A stretch of 64,000 nt of DNA from NCBI RefSeq assembly GCF_036997615.1, contig NZ_JAWLQA010000001.1; one strand, given 5' to 3'. Under the pieces are notes generated by a model. It saw only the letters and a list, made by a program, of their open reading frames with translations. It ran no database searches and had not been told where the DNA came from. Source of the stretch: Brachyspira sp949287565. GTDB taxonomy: Bacteria > Spirochaetota > Brachyspiria > Brachyspirales > Brachyspiraceae. The position numbers were made by a program, and so were the translations under genes. This document shows positions 16,513 through 26,370 of this stretch, in pieces (positions within the stretch are counted from its first letter, which is position 1; every line of letters starts with the position of its first letter).

Positions 16513-17582
16513 TGAAGAAATTAAATGTTTATCTATTAAAAGAATTTCTATCTTTCTTTTTTGGTTCTTTGCTGCTTTTTGTTGTATTGGTTACAATAGC
16601 AGACTTAAGCAGCAGATTATCTTTTTATACATCACACCCTGAATTAATTAATTATTTCATTACTTATCACTTAGCAAGGGCACCTCATAATACATATTAT
16701 ATATTTCCTGTAGCTTTAATGTTTTCATCAACTTATGTACTTGGAACATTTGTAAAAAACAAAGAAATGCTTGCTATTGAAAATTCAGGAATTAGTTTAT
16801 TTAAATTTTCTATGCCAATGTTTATTATTGTAATTGGTTTATGTTTATTTCTTGTATTCTTTTGGCAATTTGTGGCAGCTCCATTAAATAAAGTATCTTT
16901 TGCTGCTAATGATGCAATGCATGGAAATCAAAAAGCATCTAAAAGCGGACCTTGGGAACTTTTTGGAGGCGACAATTATTTATATTTTATAGAAACTTAT
17001 TTTTATGAAGAACAATATATGCGAAACACTATTGTGTTAAAATTGAATGATGATGGAGGAATTAGATTTAGAATATCAAGTCCGCATATACAATGGAATA
17101 ATGATGATAGAAAATGGTATGTTTTAGATGGTATATTAACAACATTTAGTGAAAATAAAGAAATCAAGGTGGAAAAAATATATAATTATCCTTTGGATGT
17201 TTTAGAGCGTCCTGAACATTTTTATGGAAGACCTCTTCTAGATTCAATGACTTTAACTGAAGAAGCACATATCATCAAACTGCAAAAAGAAGTTAATATG
17301 AATACTTCAAGATTAGAAACAGATTTGCACTATAGAATATCATATTGTTTTTCAGGTTTTATTATTGTTTTGCTTGCTTCATTATTTTCTAAATTTTCAA
17401 CTCAAAGTGTTTTAGTTATAAGTTTGGTTATGGTTATCATAGTTGCTTTGATGTATTACTCCATACTTATGATATTCAGATCTATGGGAGAGGCAGGCAA
17501 TATGAATCCTTTTATTGCAGCTTGGATGCCTAATATTATATTTGCTATACTTTGTATATTAGCATTTAAGAAATTCCATTAA
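16512..17582 (+). CDS. LptF/LptG family lipopolysaccharide export permease
   Basis: A YjgP/YjgQ-type permease of the Lpt ABC transporter that lifts lipid A-based glycolipid from the inner membrane. Its 356 residues match LptF and LptG in length. Three hydrophobic segments lie at the N-terminal end (about 13-33, 58-80 and 100-123). A periplasmic beta-rich region follows (130-265), then further C-terminal membrane helices. MLAIENSGISLF corresponds to the family's conserved E-x-x-A-x-x-x-x-G-x-S loop that contacts LptB. Only one of the two paralogues is here, and LptF and LptG cannot be told apart by eye. It overlaps the DUF2225 gene by one base and the converging GNAT gene by 17. Confidence 0.85.
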   Translation: MKKLNVYLLKEFLSFFFGSLLLFVVLVTIADLSSRLSFYTSHPELINYFITYHLARAPHNTYYIFPVALMFSSTYVLGTFVKNKEMLAIENSGISLFKFSMPMFIIVIGLCLFLVFFWQFVAAPLNKVSFAANDAMHGNQKASKSGPWELFGGDNYLYFIETYFYEEQYMRNTIVLKLNDDGGIRFRISSPHIQWNNDDRKWYVLDGILTTFSENKEIKVEKIYNYPLDVLERPEHFYGRPLLDSMTLTEEAHIIKLQKEVNMNTSRLETDLHYRISYCFSGFIIVLLASLFSKFSTQSVLVISLVMVIIVALMYYSILMIFRSMGEAGNMNPFIAAWMPNIIFAILCILAFKKFH

Positions 17583-18018
17583 TTAATTCCTTTTCCATAA
17601 TTAAAGCATTAAATTTATTATCATAGTATTTTTTTCTGACAGCTATTTCTTTAAACCCATTTTTAATATAAAAGCGTTTGGCATTAATATTGTTTTCATG
17701 TAAATCTAATTTTATACTGTTTACATTATTATTTTTTGCATCATCAAATAAATATAATAATAGTTTTATTCCATAGCCTTTATTATTTGGATATGAAGCT
17801 ATAAATATTATATCTGCTTCAAGTTCTAATAAAAAATATATTAAAAATCCTGTTATTTGATTATCATCTTTTATTATAATTACTTTATGATGCTTATCTT
17901 TTATATACTGTTTTATATAATCTTTAGATAAATGTATGTATTCACTTTTTGAAGATATCAAAAGAATAGAATCTATTATATTATCATTAATATCATTTAC
18001 AATTTCTAAATTTTCCAT
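17566..18018 (-). CDS. GNAT family N-acetyltransferase
   Basis: The 150 residues fit the GNAT fold, which moves an acetyl group from acetyl-CoA to an amine. The acetyl-CoA-binding motif A region is ASYPNNKGYGIKLLLYLFDD (about 86-105), which keeps the R/Q-x-x-G-x-G/A spacing with Lys and Gly. Motif B follows as KLDLHENNINAKRFYIKNGF. Substrate unknown. It lies on the strand opposite to LptF/G and its stop sits inside that gene's last codons. The proS terminator lies just upstream, so it must have its own promoter. Confidence 0.8.
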   Translation of the reverse strand: MENLEIVNDINDNIIDSILLISSKSEYIHLSKDYIKQYIKDKHHKVIIIKDDNQITGFLIYFLLELEADIIFIASYPNNKGYGIKLLLYLFDDAKNNNVNSIKLDLHENNINAKRFYIKNGFKEIAVRKKYYDNKFNALIMEKELINGIS

Positions 18019-18051
18019 TTTAATATTTAAAAATAATGAATTTAAAATAAA

Positions 18052-18087
18052 AATGAATAAGGAAATATAATTACTTCCCTATTCATT
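18052..18087 (-). terminator. Probable terminator of proS
   Basis: Two 13-base arms at 18052-18064 and 18075-18087 pair with one mismatch (AATGAATA core). On the minus strand the stem is followed by a T-rich stretch. It lies 20 bases past the proS stop codon. Confidence 0.6.
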
Positions 18088-18106
18088 TATTTATAACTAT
18101 ATTTTA

Positions 18107-19843
18107 TTATAATTTGCTGTTTATTTCATTGAATAGTTCTTGTTTTTTTGTTTTTACATATTCAATTATTTCTTCAACTTTTACCTCAACACTTTCTTGT
18201 GATTTTCTAAGTTTGAATTCAACTACTCCTCTTTGAAGTGATTTTTTACCAACTATTATTCTTATAGGAATACCAATCAAATCGCAGTCATTAAGTTTAA
18301 CTCCAAGTCTTTCTTTTCTATCATCAAACATAGTTTCAATACCAATAGAGTTTAAAGCATTATATATTTCTTCTGCTTTTTTGAATGAGTCTTCAGTTTC
18401 TTTATCAATAGCAACCACTATAGCTTCATAAGGAGCAACACTTATAGGGAATATTATACCCTTATCATCATAATTTTGTTCTATAACAGAAGCCAGAGCT
18501 CTATTAACACCTATACCATAACAACCCATTATAGGAGTAATCTCTTTATTATTTTCATCTAATACTTTGAAATTGAAAGCTTCAGTATATTTGTCGCCAA
18601 GTTTGAAAATATGTCCTAGCTCTAATCCTTTTTTCTGATAAAGTATTTCTCCGCATACTGGACATCTGTCGCCTTCTTTAGCTGTTCTAAAATCACCCCA
18701 TACATCAATATTAAAATCTCTTTCTATATTAACATTTTTGATATGAGTATCATCTTTGTTTCCGCCTACTATTGCATCAGCTACTGACTTTATAGAATTA
18801 TCAGCAAATATTCTTATTTTCTTTTTTAATTCTATAGGAGAAGCAAAACCTACTCTAGCACCTGTAACTTCTTTTACAGTTTCTTCATCAGCAAGCTCTA
18901 TATCGAGTCCTCCTAATGCATTAGATAATTTAGTTTCATTAATTTCTAAATCGCCTCTTATAGCAACTAATATAACTTCATCTTCTTCTGTTTTATAAAT
19001 TATACTTTTAATAAAATTCTTTGAAGATGTATTAAAGAACTTTTCTAAATCATTTATAGTTTTTATATCAGGAGTATGAACTTCTTCTAATGCTTTATCG
19101 GTATAAGACTTAGCTGATTCTTCTTCTTTTACATTAGCTTTTTCAACATTAGCTCTGTAATCACATTTAGAACAGAATATGATTGTTTCCTCACCTACTT
19201 CGCTTAATACCATAAACTCTTCGCTTCCTTCTCCACCCATTGCACCGCTGTCTGCTTTGACGCTTACAGTATCAAGTCCCATTCTTTTGAAAATTTTTGT
19301 ATAAGCACCGCTCATATCATTATAAGTTTTATCAAGACATTCTTTAGTAATATGAAATGAATAAGCATCTTTCATAGTGAATTCTTTTGAACGTATAACT
19401 CCGAATCTTGGTCTTATTTCATCCCTGAATTTTGTATGTATTTGATATAGAGTTAATGGAAAATCTTTATATGATTGTATTTCATTTTGTGCTGTAATAG
19501 TGAAAGCCTCTTCATGAGTAGGGCCCATTGCCATATCAACATCATTTCTGTCTTTTAATCTGAATAATTCTTTTTTAAATCTTTCCCATCTTCCTGAAGG
19601 TGTTAATAATTCTTTTGAAACAAGTATGGGCATTATGCATTCATTAGAACCTATTGCATCCATTTCCTCTCTTATGATATTAGATATTTTATTCAATACT
19701 CTAACTCCAAGAGGTAAATATGAATAAAGCCCATTTGATATTTTTCTTGCAAGTGCTGCCCTTAACATTAATTTATTTGAAGCTATTATAGCATCGCTAG
19801 GTGCTTCTTTTAATGTAGGCATAAATAATTTTGATAAACGCAT
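18107..19843 (-). CDS. proS: Prolyl-tRNA synthetase
   Basis: Charges tRNA-Pro with proline in the cytoplasm. The 578-residue length and architecture match the bacterial-type enzyme: class II catalytic core with motif 2 (KFRDEIRPRFGVIRSKEF, near 137-154), an inserted YbaK-like editing domain (about 225-385), motif 3 (MGCYGIGVNRAL, near 444) and the C-terminal anticodon-binding domain (from about 475, APYEAIVVAIDK). The start MRLSKLFMPTLKEAP is the family's usual N-terminus. Nothing unusual. Confidence 0.97.
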   Translation of the reverse strand: MRLSKLFMPTLKEAPSDAIIASNKLMLRAALARKISNGLYSYLPLGVRVLNKISNIIREEMDAIGSNECIMPILVSKELLTPSGRWERFKKELFRLKDRNDVDMAMGPTHEEAFTITAQNEIQSYKDFPLTLYQIHTKFRDEIRPRFGVIRSKEFTMKDAYSFHITKECLDKTYNDMSGAYTKIFKRMGLDTVSVKADSGAMGGEGSEEFMVLSEVGEETIIFCSKCDYRANVEKANVKEEESAKSYTDKALEEVHTPDIKTINDLEKFFNTSSKNFIKSIIYKTEEDEVILVAIRGDLEINETKLSNALGGLDIELADEETVKEVTGARVGFASPIELKKKIRIFADNSIKSVADAIVGGNKDDTHIKNVNIERDFNIDVWGDFRTAKEGDRCPVCGEILYQKKGLELGHIFKLGDKYTEAFNFKVLDENNKEITPIMGCYGIGVNRALASVIEQNYDDKGIIFPISVAPYEAIVVAIDKETEDSFKKAEEIYNALNSIGIETMFDDRKERLGVKLNDCDLIGIPIRIIVGKKSLQRGVVEFKLRKSQESVEVKVEEIIEYVKTKKQELFNEINSKL

Positions 19844-19926
19844 AATATTTCCCTTAAAAGATTAAAAATTTTTTATTAATGATATATTATAAAATTAAAA
19901 TTATCAACTATAATAAAACATATATT

Positions 19927-21081
19927 TTATTTTGACATTGAATTTATTATCCAAGCAGTTTCTTTTCTTATTTCACTGTCCATATTTATAATATTATCTA
20001 TAGTTAATGGAATATTTATTTTTCTGTCGCATACTTTTGATACAATATCAAATATATCTGTGAAACCTATTTTCTTTTGCAAGAATGAATACACACATAT
20101 TTCATTAGCAGCATTCAAAACACAAGGATAAAGTCCGCCTTTCTTTCCGCATTCATAGGCTAATCTGAGCATTACAAATTTGTCAAAGTCCATTTTATAA
20201 AAATTGATTTCGGAATGTTCATATAATTTTAATTTTTCAAAAGGCGTATTTCTAATTTCCGGATAAGTTAATGCATGTTGTATAGGAAGACGCATATCAT
20301 TCTTTCCAATCTGTGCATAAATCTCACCATCATTCATTTCTATCATAGAATGTATTAAACTTTGCGGATGAATAATGGTTTCTATTTTATCATAATCCAA
20401 ATTAAATAAATGATGAGCTTCTATAACTTCAAAGCCTTTATTCATCATAGTTGCACTGTCTATAGTTATTTTACTTCCCATAGCCCAAGTAGGATGTTTT
20501 AAAGCCATTTCAACAGTAACATTTTTTAATTCTTCTTTTGGAGTTCTGAAAAAAGGTCCGCCTGAAGCTGTTATTATAACTTTTGAAAGTGAAGTTTTTG
20601 GAAAATGCCTTAACATCTGAAATATTGCAGAATGTTCACTGTCTATAGGTATTAAGCTTGCATTATGCTCTTTCAATAATTGATTTATTATATCTCCGCC
20701 TACAACTAATGTTTCTTTATTAGCTAATGCAATAGTTTTTCCTTTTTTTATTGCTTCTACTGTAGGTAAAAATCCGGCATATCCAGTTAAAGCATTTACT
20801 AATATATCAAAATCAGTATGCTTTACAAAATCAGCTATAGTTCCTTCATATACATTTAGATTTTTAGCACAATCATATTCTTTAAAAATATTCTCTGCAT
20901 TCTTATCGGATATATTTACATTTTTAGGTTTAAACTCTGTACATAAAGTATTTAATATATCTATTTTACTATTTGCAGACATTCCTACTATTTCAAAGTC
21001 ATTGCAAAACTCTCTTACAACAGAACAAGTGTTAGTACCAATAGAGCCTGTAGCTCCTAACAAAAGAATTCTTTTTTTCAT
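19927..21081 (-). CDS. dxr: 1-deoxy-D-xylulose 5-phosphate reductoisomerase
   Basis: The NADPH-dependent second step of the non-mevalonate isoprenoid pathway, making 2-C-methyl-D-erythritol 4-phosphate. Seen: NADPH-binding LLGATGSIGTNTC at the N-terminus, ALANKETLVVGG, the active-site loop ASGGPFFRTP, and HPTWAMGSKITIDSATMMNKG. Length is about 384 residues from the ATG at 21081, as usual. A TTG at 21102 would add seven residues (MGALNSI) that are not part of the fold; I prefer the ATG. The 211 bases before it separate it from the divergent gene at 21314. Confidence 0.96.
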   Translation of the reverse strand: MKKRILLLGATGSIGTNTCSVVREFCNDFEIVGMSANSKIDILNTLCTEFKPKNVNISDKNAENIFKEYDCAKNLNVYEGTIADFVKHTDFDILVNALTGYAGFLPTVEAIKKGKTIALANKETLVVGGDIINQLLKEHNASLIPIDSEHSAIFQMLRHFPKTSLSKVIITASGGPFFRTPKEELKNVTVEMALKHPTWAMGSKITIDSATMMNKGFEVIEAHHLFNLDYDKIETIIHPQSLIHSMIEMNDGEIYAQIGKNDMRLPIQHALTYPEIRNTPFEKLKLYEHSEINFYKMDFDKFVMLRLAYECGKKGGLYPCVLNAANEICVYSFLQKKIGFTDIFDIVSKVCDRKINIPLTIDNIINMDSEIRKETAWIINSMSK

Positions 21082-21313
21082 AATACTGTTTAATGCCCCC
21101 AAACATTTTAATAATAGTGTAGTATTTTATATTAAAATTATAAATTAATAAATAGATGTAATAATTAAAAAATATTGTTTTATGTATTTTTTTAAATAGC
21201 CGATAATATCTTAGAATAAGTGTAACTAAACATAACTATTGAAATTTATCGTTAATTATATATAATACTTATTCAAATTAATTGAAATTTTACAAATAAT
21301 GGATTTTTACTAA

Positions 21314-22942
21314 ATGTCAAATAAGAAATTTAATTTAAAAATAGCTACATTAGCATCTTGGGTATTATTATTTTTTGCTTGGATTTTCTTTTATGCAGTA
21401 ACTCAAACTCCTACTCCGGTTTTCTGGGCAGTATTAGCATTGACTTCTATAATAACTATTATTACATTAATAGTAGATAGAAAACAAATAGTATCTTTTT
21501 TAAAGATGCGATTCGTACATAAAGCTTTTTTTGGAATATTATCATTGATAATAATTCTTGCTATACTTGTAGGTTTATATATTATAAGTATAAATTTCCC
21601 TATAAGATTTGACTTAACACAAAATAAATCGTATACAGTATCTCAGCAAACTATGGATGTTTTATCAAGAATAGATAGTCCGCTTTCTATAGTAGTATTG
21701 AGATCACCAAGTACAGATCCTACTTCAGCAGATTGGAGAGCCGATTTATTATTAGAACAATATAAAAGAATAAATAAACATATAAGTGTTGAATATATTA
21801 ACCCTATAGAAAAACCTTCCGCTAAAAGTAAATATCAAATGACTCAAGTTGGAGAAATAGTATTTACTTATGGACAAGGAAAACAAGTAAGAGTTTATAG
21901 AAAAGATTTAACAACTCAGTCAAAAGTCACTTCTGATCCTTTATTTGTTGGAGAAGAAAAATTCACTCAATCTATATACACTTTGCTTGATACAGAATCT
22001 TATACAGTATACTTCACAGTAGGACATGGTGAAAGACAAATACAAGATAGAGGCGGTGAAGGTTTATCTTATGTTAAAACTTATTTAGAAAATGAAAATT
22101 ATAAAGTAAAAGAATTAAATATAATACTTGAAAATATACCAACAGATGCATCATTAATAGTAATAGCTGCACCTGTGGAAACATTCAGCGATTTTGAAAT
22201 AGACAAATTAAATAATTATGTAAAAACAGGCGGAAAACTTCTTGTTTTATATGACAGTTTTATGGATAGAAGTAAATTTAACAGCAATTTAGGTAGTTTC
22301 TTATCTGATTGGGGATTTAAAACTAAAAATGACTATATAATAGATACTGCATCAAGTGTAGTTATACCTGTTAATATAGTACCTCAATATACTTCTCACC
22401 CAATAACTCAAACATTAAAAGAAGGAAATGTATTTGCTTGTTTGGTTGTTGCAAGAAGTATATTAAGCGGTGAAAATAAATACAATGGAAGTTTTGAAAA
22501 TATAATTACAACTACTCCTCAAGGTTACGGAAAAGAAGAAGCTACTTTCGATTTATCAAGAGCTAGATTCAATCCTAGAACAGATGTACCTGGTCCTGTA
22601 CCTTTGGCTATAAGCGGTACTTATGAAATAGAAGGAAGAAAAGACCCGGCAAGAATTGTAGTGTTCGGAGATGCTACATTTGCTTTGAATGCATACATCA
22701 ATCCTGAACAAGGTCAGTCTGTAGATATTGCTTTTGCAGGAAATAAAGACTTATTTATGAATACTGTTGCTTATCTATTAGAAGCAAGACAGAAAATCAC
22801 TATAAGACCTAAAGAAGCAAGCATTAAAAACCTTACTCTTACAACAACTCAAACTAATTTTATTAGATATGTTGCTCAAATAGGTTTGCCTTGTTTATTC
22901 GGTATACTTGGTATATTAATATGGTTCTTAAGAAGAAGATAA
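21314..22942 (+). CDS. GldG-like ABC transporter auxiliary membrane protein
   Basis: A 542-residue protein of the GldG/ABC-type auxiliary family. Three membrane helices lie near the N-terminus (about 13-31, 36-52 and 71-96) and one at the C-terminus (about 518-538). They flank a large extracytoplasmic region that begins RFDLTQNKSYTVSQQTMDVL and contains a FTVGHGERQ motif near 237, both typical of the family. Related proteins work with an ABC permease and ATPase (GldA/GldF type) in gliding or unknown transport. No such partner genes lie next to it here, so the complex must be completed from elsewhere. The flippase gene follows after 35 bases. Confidence 0.78.
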   Translation: MSNKKFNLKIATLASWVLLFFAWIFFYAVTQTPTPVFWAVLALTSIITIITLIVDRKQIVSFLKMRFVHKAFFGILSLIIILAILVGLYIISINFPIRFDLTQNKSYTVSQQTMDVLSRIDSPLSIVVLRSPSTDPTSADWRADLLLEQYKRINKHISVEYINPIEKPSAKSKYQMTQVGEIVFTYGQGKQVRVYRKDLTTQSKVTSDPLFVGEEKFTQSIYTLLDTESYTVYFTVGHGERQIQDRGGEGLSYVKTYLENENYKVKELNIILENIPTDASLIVIAAPVETFSDFEIDKLNNYVKTGGKLLVLYDSFMDRSKFNSNLGSFLSDWGFKTKNDYIIDTASSVVIPVNIVPQYTSHPITQTLKEGNVFACLVVARSILSGENKYNGSFENIITTTPQGYGKEEATFDLSRARFNPRTDVPGPVPLAISGTYEIEGRKDPARIVVFGDATFALNAYINPEQGQSVDIAFAGNKDLFMNTVAYLLEARQKITIRPKEASIKNLTLTTTQTNFIRYVAQIGLPCLFGILGILIWFLRRR

Positions 22943-22977
22943 TTATTACAATAAAGATTTGCATAAGTTAATATAAT

Positions 22978-24258
22978 ATGAATAATATCAAAAATCTATA
23001 CAAAAAATATTCATATTATATCAACTATGCTTTATTAGTTTTTATAAACGGTATTGCCAGCGTATTAAATTATGTATCTTCAATATATGTAAACAGAAGT
23101 TTATCGATATCTGATTTTGCACATTATAATGGTATAATCAATATATATTCAATAATAGTTTTAACAGTATCAAGTTTCAGTTATTATATTATGCATCATT
23201 ATAAAGATGATGAGGATGCTAGAGTCTATTGGACTTATGGATATATACTTGCTATAATAATATTTATTATTTACATATTATCAATACCGCTAATGGATAT
23301 ACTTTTCAATATAAAAAGCTATAGTTCACTTTTAATAATGTCTATTGGAATATTTGCATCAATTTTGGTTATAGTTTCACAATCTATATTAAAAATTAAT
23401 AATTATATAGCTTATGATTATACAGCTAGTTTGATAGCGATATTTATAGCTAAAATTTTATTACTTGCATACTTTATTATAACAGGATTAACATTAGAAA
23501 GAGCTATTATATCTGTGTCTTTATTTTGTGTATTATATTTGACAATTAATTTAATAGAATTAAAAAAACTCAAACTGCCTTATTATGTTCAAATTAATAA
23601 AATAAAAACTTATTTTTCAATTAAAAACTTATCAGAATTTTTAACATATATAATAAATATAGTTATTATAAATTTTATATTTAATTGGATATCATTAAGC
23701 GATGTATTAATGGCAAATAGATATTTGGATAAAACAAGTGCAGGCTACTACTCTACTATATCATTAATAATAAAAATGTTTTTCTATATAGGAACTCCTG
23801 TTGCATCAGTTATGTTTTCTTATATTTTAATAGCTAAAAAAGACAATAATAAAAATAAAGAAAGAAAGATAGTTTACTATTCTATTGCTCTTTTTATATT
23901 CGCATCTATTTGTTTATCAGCATTTTTAATTATATTCGCAAAACAAATAGTATTAATACAATTTACAAATAGATATGAAGCCATTATTCCATTGATTCCA
24001 CAGGCCGTAATATTTGGATTTTCTTTAGGATTTACAGTCATTGCATTCAATTACGGACTTGCTTATAAACTATTTGCACCATTTTATGTATACTTGATTA
24101 TATTTGCTTATGTATATTTCTCATTAAGAAACGGACTTAGGACCTTTGAAAATTTCATGTTCATAATGAAAATATTTTTTATAACATTACTTATATATAA
24201 TATCTTAATCATATTAATACATAGAATAATATTAAGAACTAATAAAAAACTAAAATAA
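22978..24258 (+). CDS. Polysaccharide flippase-like membrane protein (MOP superfamily)
   Basis: A 426-residue inner-membrane protein with about twelve hydrophobic helices and few charges, resembling Wzx-type flippases of the MOP superfamily. These move lipid-linked oligosaccharides across the inner membrane. Family-like features are the N-terminal YALLVFINGIASVLNYVSSI and a YVNRSLSISDFAHYN segment (as in L-x-x-x-E-F-G-x-Y/L). No Shine-Dalgarno is seen before the ATG; a TATAAT directly abuts it. No glycosyltransferase cluster surrounds it, so the substrate is unknown. Confidence 0.7.
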   Translation: MNNIKNLYKKYSYYINYALLVFINGIASVLNYVSSIYVNRSLSISDFAHYNGIINIYSIIVLTVSSFSYYIMHHYKDDEDARVYWTYGYILAIIIFIIYILSIPLMDILFNIKSYSSLLIMSIGIFASILVIVSQSILKINNYIAYDYTASLIAIFIAKILLLAYFIITGLTLERAIISVSLFCVLYLTINLIELKKLKLPYYVQINKIKTYFSIKNLSEFLTYIINIVIINFIFNWISLSDVLMANRYLDKTSAGYYSTISLIIKMFFYIGTPVASVMFSYILIAKKDNNKNKERKIVYYSIALFIFASICLSAFLIIFAKQIVLIQFTNRYEAIIPLIPQAVIFGFSLGFTVIAFNYGLAYKLFAPFYVYLIIFAYVYFSLRNGLRTFENFMFIMKIFFITLLIYNILIILIHRIILRTNKKLK

Positions 24259-24304
24259 AAATAGTAATTTAAAAATATTATAAAGCTAGTTATAAAAATT
24301 ATCT

Positions 24305-25108
24305 TTAGAATCTACCACCTTTGTCAGAAATCAACTTAGTTATTTTACTATTATTTTTAGTTATTGCATAATATAATGCTGTGTTTCCATCTTTATCTTT
24401 AGCATTAAGATCAGCTCCAGCTTCTATCAATAACTCAGCTATTTCTGTATTATAATCAAAAATTACCCACATTAAAGGTGTAATATTTTCTAATTGTATA
24501 TCTCGTGCATCATCTTTTATAGATAATCTAGCATTAATATTAGCACCAGCTTTTATTAATAACTCAGCTACTTCTCTATCTACATTAAATGTCAAAGGAG
24601 TAAAATCTTTTAAATATAATCCATCTGTCTTGAATGATACTTTTGTATTTACATCAGATTTTTTTTCTATAAGCATTTTTGATAAATCTGTTTTCTCCCG
24701 CTGTATAGCATGTATTAAAGCTGTAAATCCGGAATTATCTTTTATATTAACATTAGCACCTTTTTCTATTAGTATCTCTGATATTTCATATCGCTCATAG
24801 AGAATAGATAATATTAAAGGTGTAGCACCGCTTTCTTTCTCTTTTTTATTGAGATCAGCACCTTTTTCTATTAGCAGCTTTGCAATTTCATCTTGCTTAT
24901 AAATAATAGATAACATCAAAGGTGTAGCGCCATCCATAATATCTAAATTTATATTGACCTTTTTATTATTTAAAAAATCTAAAACTTCTTCTTTATTACC
25001 ATTAGCTATATATGATACAAATTCTTTTTCATCTTTACTAAGCTCCGGATACAAAGCATTAAAACTAAATAAAGTACACAATACTGCCATTAATACAATT
25101 TTTTTCAT
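24305..25108 (-). CDS. Exported ankyrin-repeat protein, copy A
   Basis: The 267 residues begin with a signal peptide (MKKIVLMAVLCTLFSFNALYP), so the protein should be periplasmic or outer-membrane-facing. About six ankyrin repeats follow, with the usual TPLMLSIIYKQDEIAKLLIE and G-A-N/D-x-N turns. Ankyrin repeats bind proteins; the partner is unknown. It is a tandem duplicate of the gene at 25384, with the same signal peptide, promoter and ribosome-binding site, and it has one more repeat (35 residues). AGAGG precedes the ATG. Confidence 0.88.
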   Translation of the reverse strand: MKKIVLMAVLCTLFSFNALYPELSKDEKEFVSYIANGNKEEVLDFLNNKKVNINLDIMDGATPLMLSIIYKQDEIAKLLIEKGADLNKKEKESGATPLILSILYERYEISEILIEKGANVNIKDNSGFTALIHAIQREKTDLSKMLIEKKSDVNTKVSFKTDGLYLKDFTPLTFNVDREVAELLIKAGANINARLSIKDDARDIQLENITPLMWVIFDYNTEIAELLIEAGADLNAKDKDGNTALYYAITKNNSKITKLISDKGGRF

Positions 25109-25137
25109 ATAAACCTCTTTTAAAATATTTTACAAAA

Positions 25138-25166
25138 AAGATATGTTAATTATATTATTTTGTCAA
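25138..25166 (-). promoter_or_regulatory. Promoter of ankyrin copy A
   Basis: On the minus strand TTGACA (25161-25166), a 17-base spacer and TATCTT (25138-25143). The same promoter with the same spacing and nearly the same spacer precedes ankyrin copy B, so about 60 bases of upstream DNA were duplicated with the gene. Confidence 0.8.
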
Positions 25167-25331
25167 GTATATACTTCATTAGGGTATATAATTTCACGAT
25201 GCTAACATTTAATTATTTAGTCTATTTTATCTATATTAGAAATATTTATATATTTAACTTTTATAGTTATTATAATTTTTAAATCAATAAACAATTAACT
25301 GAAAACTTTAATTGAAATGATTTACAAATAA

Positions 25332-25365
25332 AAAATCTCTATCAGCTTTAACTAATAGAGATTTT
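25332..25365 (-). terminator. Terminator of ankyrin copy B
   Basis: 11-base arms (AAAATCTCTAT, 25332-25342, and 25355-25365) pair perfectly around a 12-base loop. On the minus strand a T run follows. It lies 19 bases past the stop codon of the gene at 25384. The rest of 25109-25383 holds only copy A's promoter and AT-rich spacer. Confidence 0.85.
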
Positions 25366-25383
25366 AACACTACATATTCTTTA

Positions 25384-26082
25384 TTATTTAGCACCTTTGG
25401 TTATAAGTAACTGCTCTATTTTAGCATTATTTTTCTCTTTCGCATAATCTAATGCTGTTTTTCCGCTTTTATCTTTAGCATTGATATCAGCTCCTGATTC
25501 TATCAATAATTGAGCTATTTCAGTATTATCATTAAAAATAAACCACATTAAAGGTGTAGCATTTTCTAATTTTATATTTTTTTCAGCATGTTGAAAAGAG
25601 AATTTAATATTAATGTCTGCACCAGCATTTATTAATGATTGAGCTACTTCTTTATTTTCATTAAGTATTAAAGGAGTAACATTTTTCATATATACTCCAT
25701 TTTCATTTAATGATGCTTTTATATTTACATCAGCTTTTTTTTCTATAAGTATTTTTGATATTTCTGTTCTATTATACATTATAGAATATATTAAAGCTGT
25801 GAATCCTGAATTGTCTTTGATATTAAGATTTGCACCTTTTTCTATAAGCATTTTTGCTATTTCATCTTGCTTAAAAATAATAGAAAATATTAATGGTGTC
25901 GCACTATTTTTTATTCTAGCATTTATATTAATTTTTTTATCGTTTATATAATTTGAAACTTCTTCAATATTACCAGATGCTATATACGATAAAAACAGTG
26001 CTTCATTTTCAGAGTTTGTCGGATACAAAGCATTAAAACTAAATAAAGTATACAATACTGCCATTAATACAATTTTTTTCAT
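25384..26082 (-). CDS. Exported ankyrin-repeat protein, copy B
   Basis: 232 residues with the signal peptide MKKIVLMAVLYTLFSFNALYP, differing from copy A in a single residue. About five ankyrin repeats follow (for example TPLIFSIIFKQDEIAKMLIE and TALDYAKEKNNAKIEQLLI). Compared with copy A it lacks one internal repeat. Its own promoter and terminator make it an independent unit. Conservation is highest in the signal peptide and last repeat and lower in the middle, which suggests the binding surface is diverging. Confidence 0.88.
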   Translation of the reverse strand: MKKIVLMAVLYTLFSFNALYPTNSENEALFLSYIASGNIEEVSNYINDKKININARIKNSATPLIFSIIFKQDEIAKMLIEKGANLNIKDNSGFTALIYSIMYNRTEISKILIEKKADVNIKASLNENGVYMKNVTPLILNENKEVAQSLINAGADINIKFSFQHAEKNIKLENATPLMWFIFNDNTEIAQLLIESGADINAKDKSGKTALDYAKEKNNAKIEQLLITKGAK

Positions 26083-26114
26083 ATAAACCTCTTTTTAAAA
26101 ATATTTTACAAAAA

Positions 26115-26143
26115 AAGATATATTAATTATATTATTTTGTCAA
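26115..26143 (-). promoter_or_regulatory. Promoter of ankyrin copy B
   Basis: On the minus strand TTGACA (26138-26143), a 17-base spacer and TATCTT (26115-26120), followed by an AGAGG ribosome-binding site before the ATG. It matches the promoter at 25138-25166. The remaining spacer up to 26300 shows nothing further. Confidence 0.8.
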
Positions 26144-26301
26144 TATGAATATTTTAAAATAGAGAATAAAGACAATTATTATATATTTTAACTTTATAAT
26201 ATTGTGAATGATTATATTATTAATATATATTTTTTAGTGAATATATTTAAATAATTAATGAAAATAAATATCTTTTATTTACTATAATATTGTTGATAAA
26301 A

Positions 26302-26336
26302 TAAAAGCTGATAACCGAAATAATCAGTCATCAGCT
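26302..26336 (-). terminator. Terminator of the Crp-family gene
   Basis: AGCTGAT (26306-26312) pairs with ATCAGCT (26330-26336). On the minus strand TTTT follows the stem. It lies about 35 bases past the stop at 26371. Confidence 0.65.
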
Positions 26337-26370
26337 AATTTATTCAATCATATAGTAACATTATTTACTA

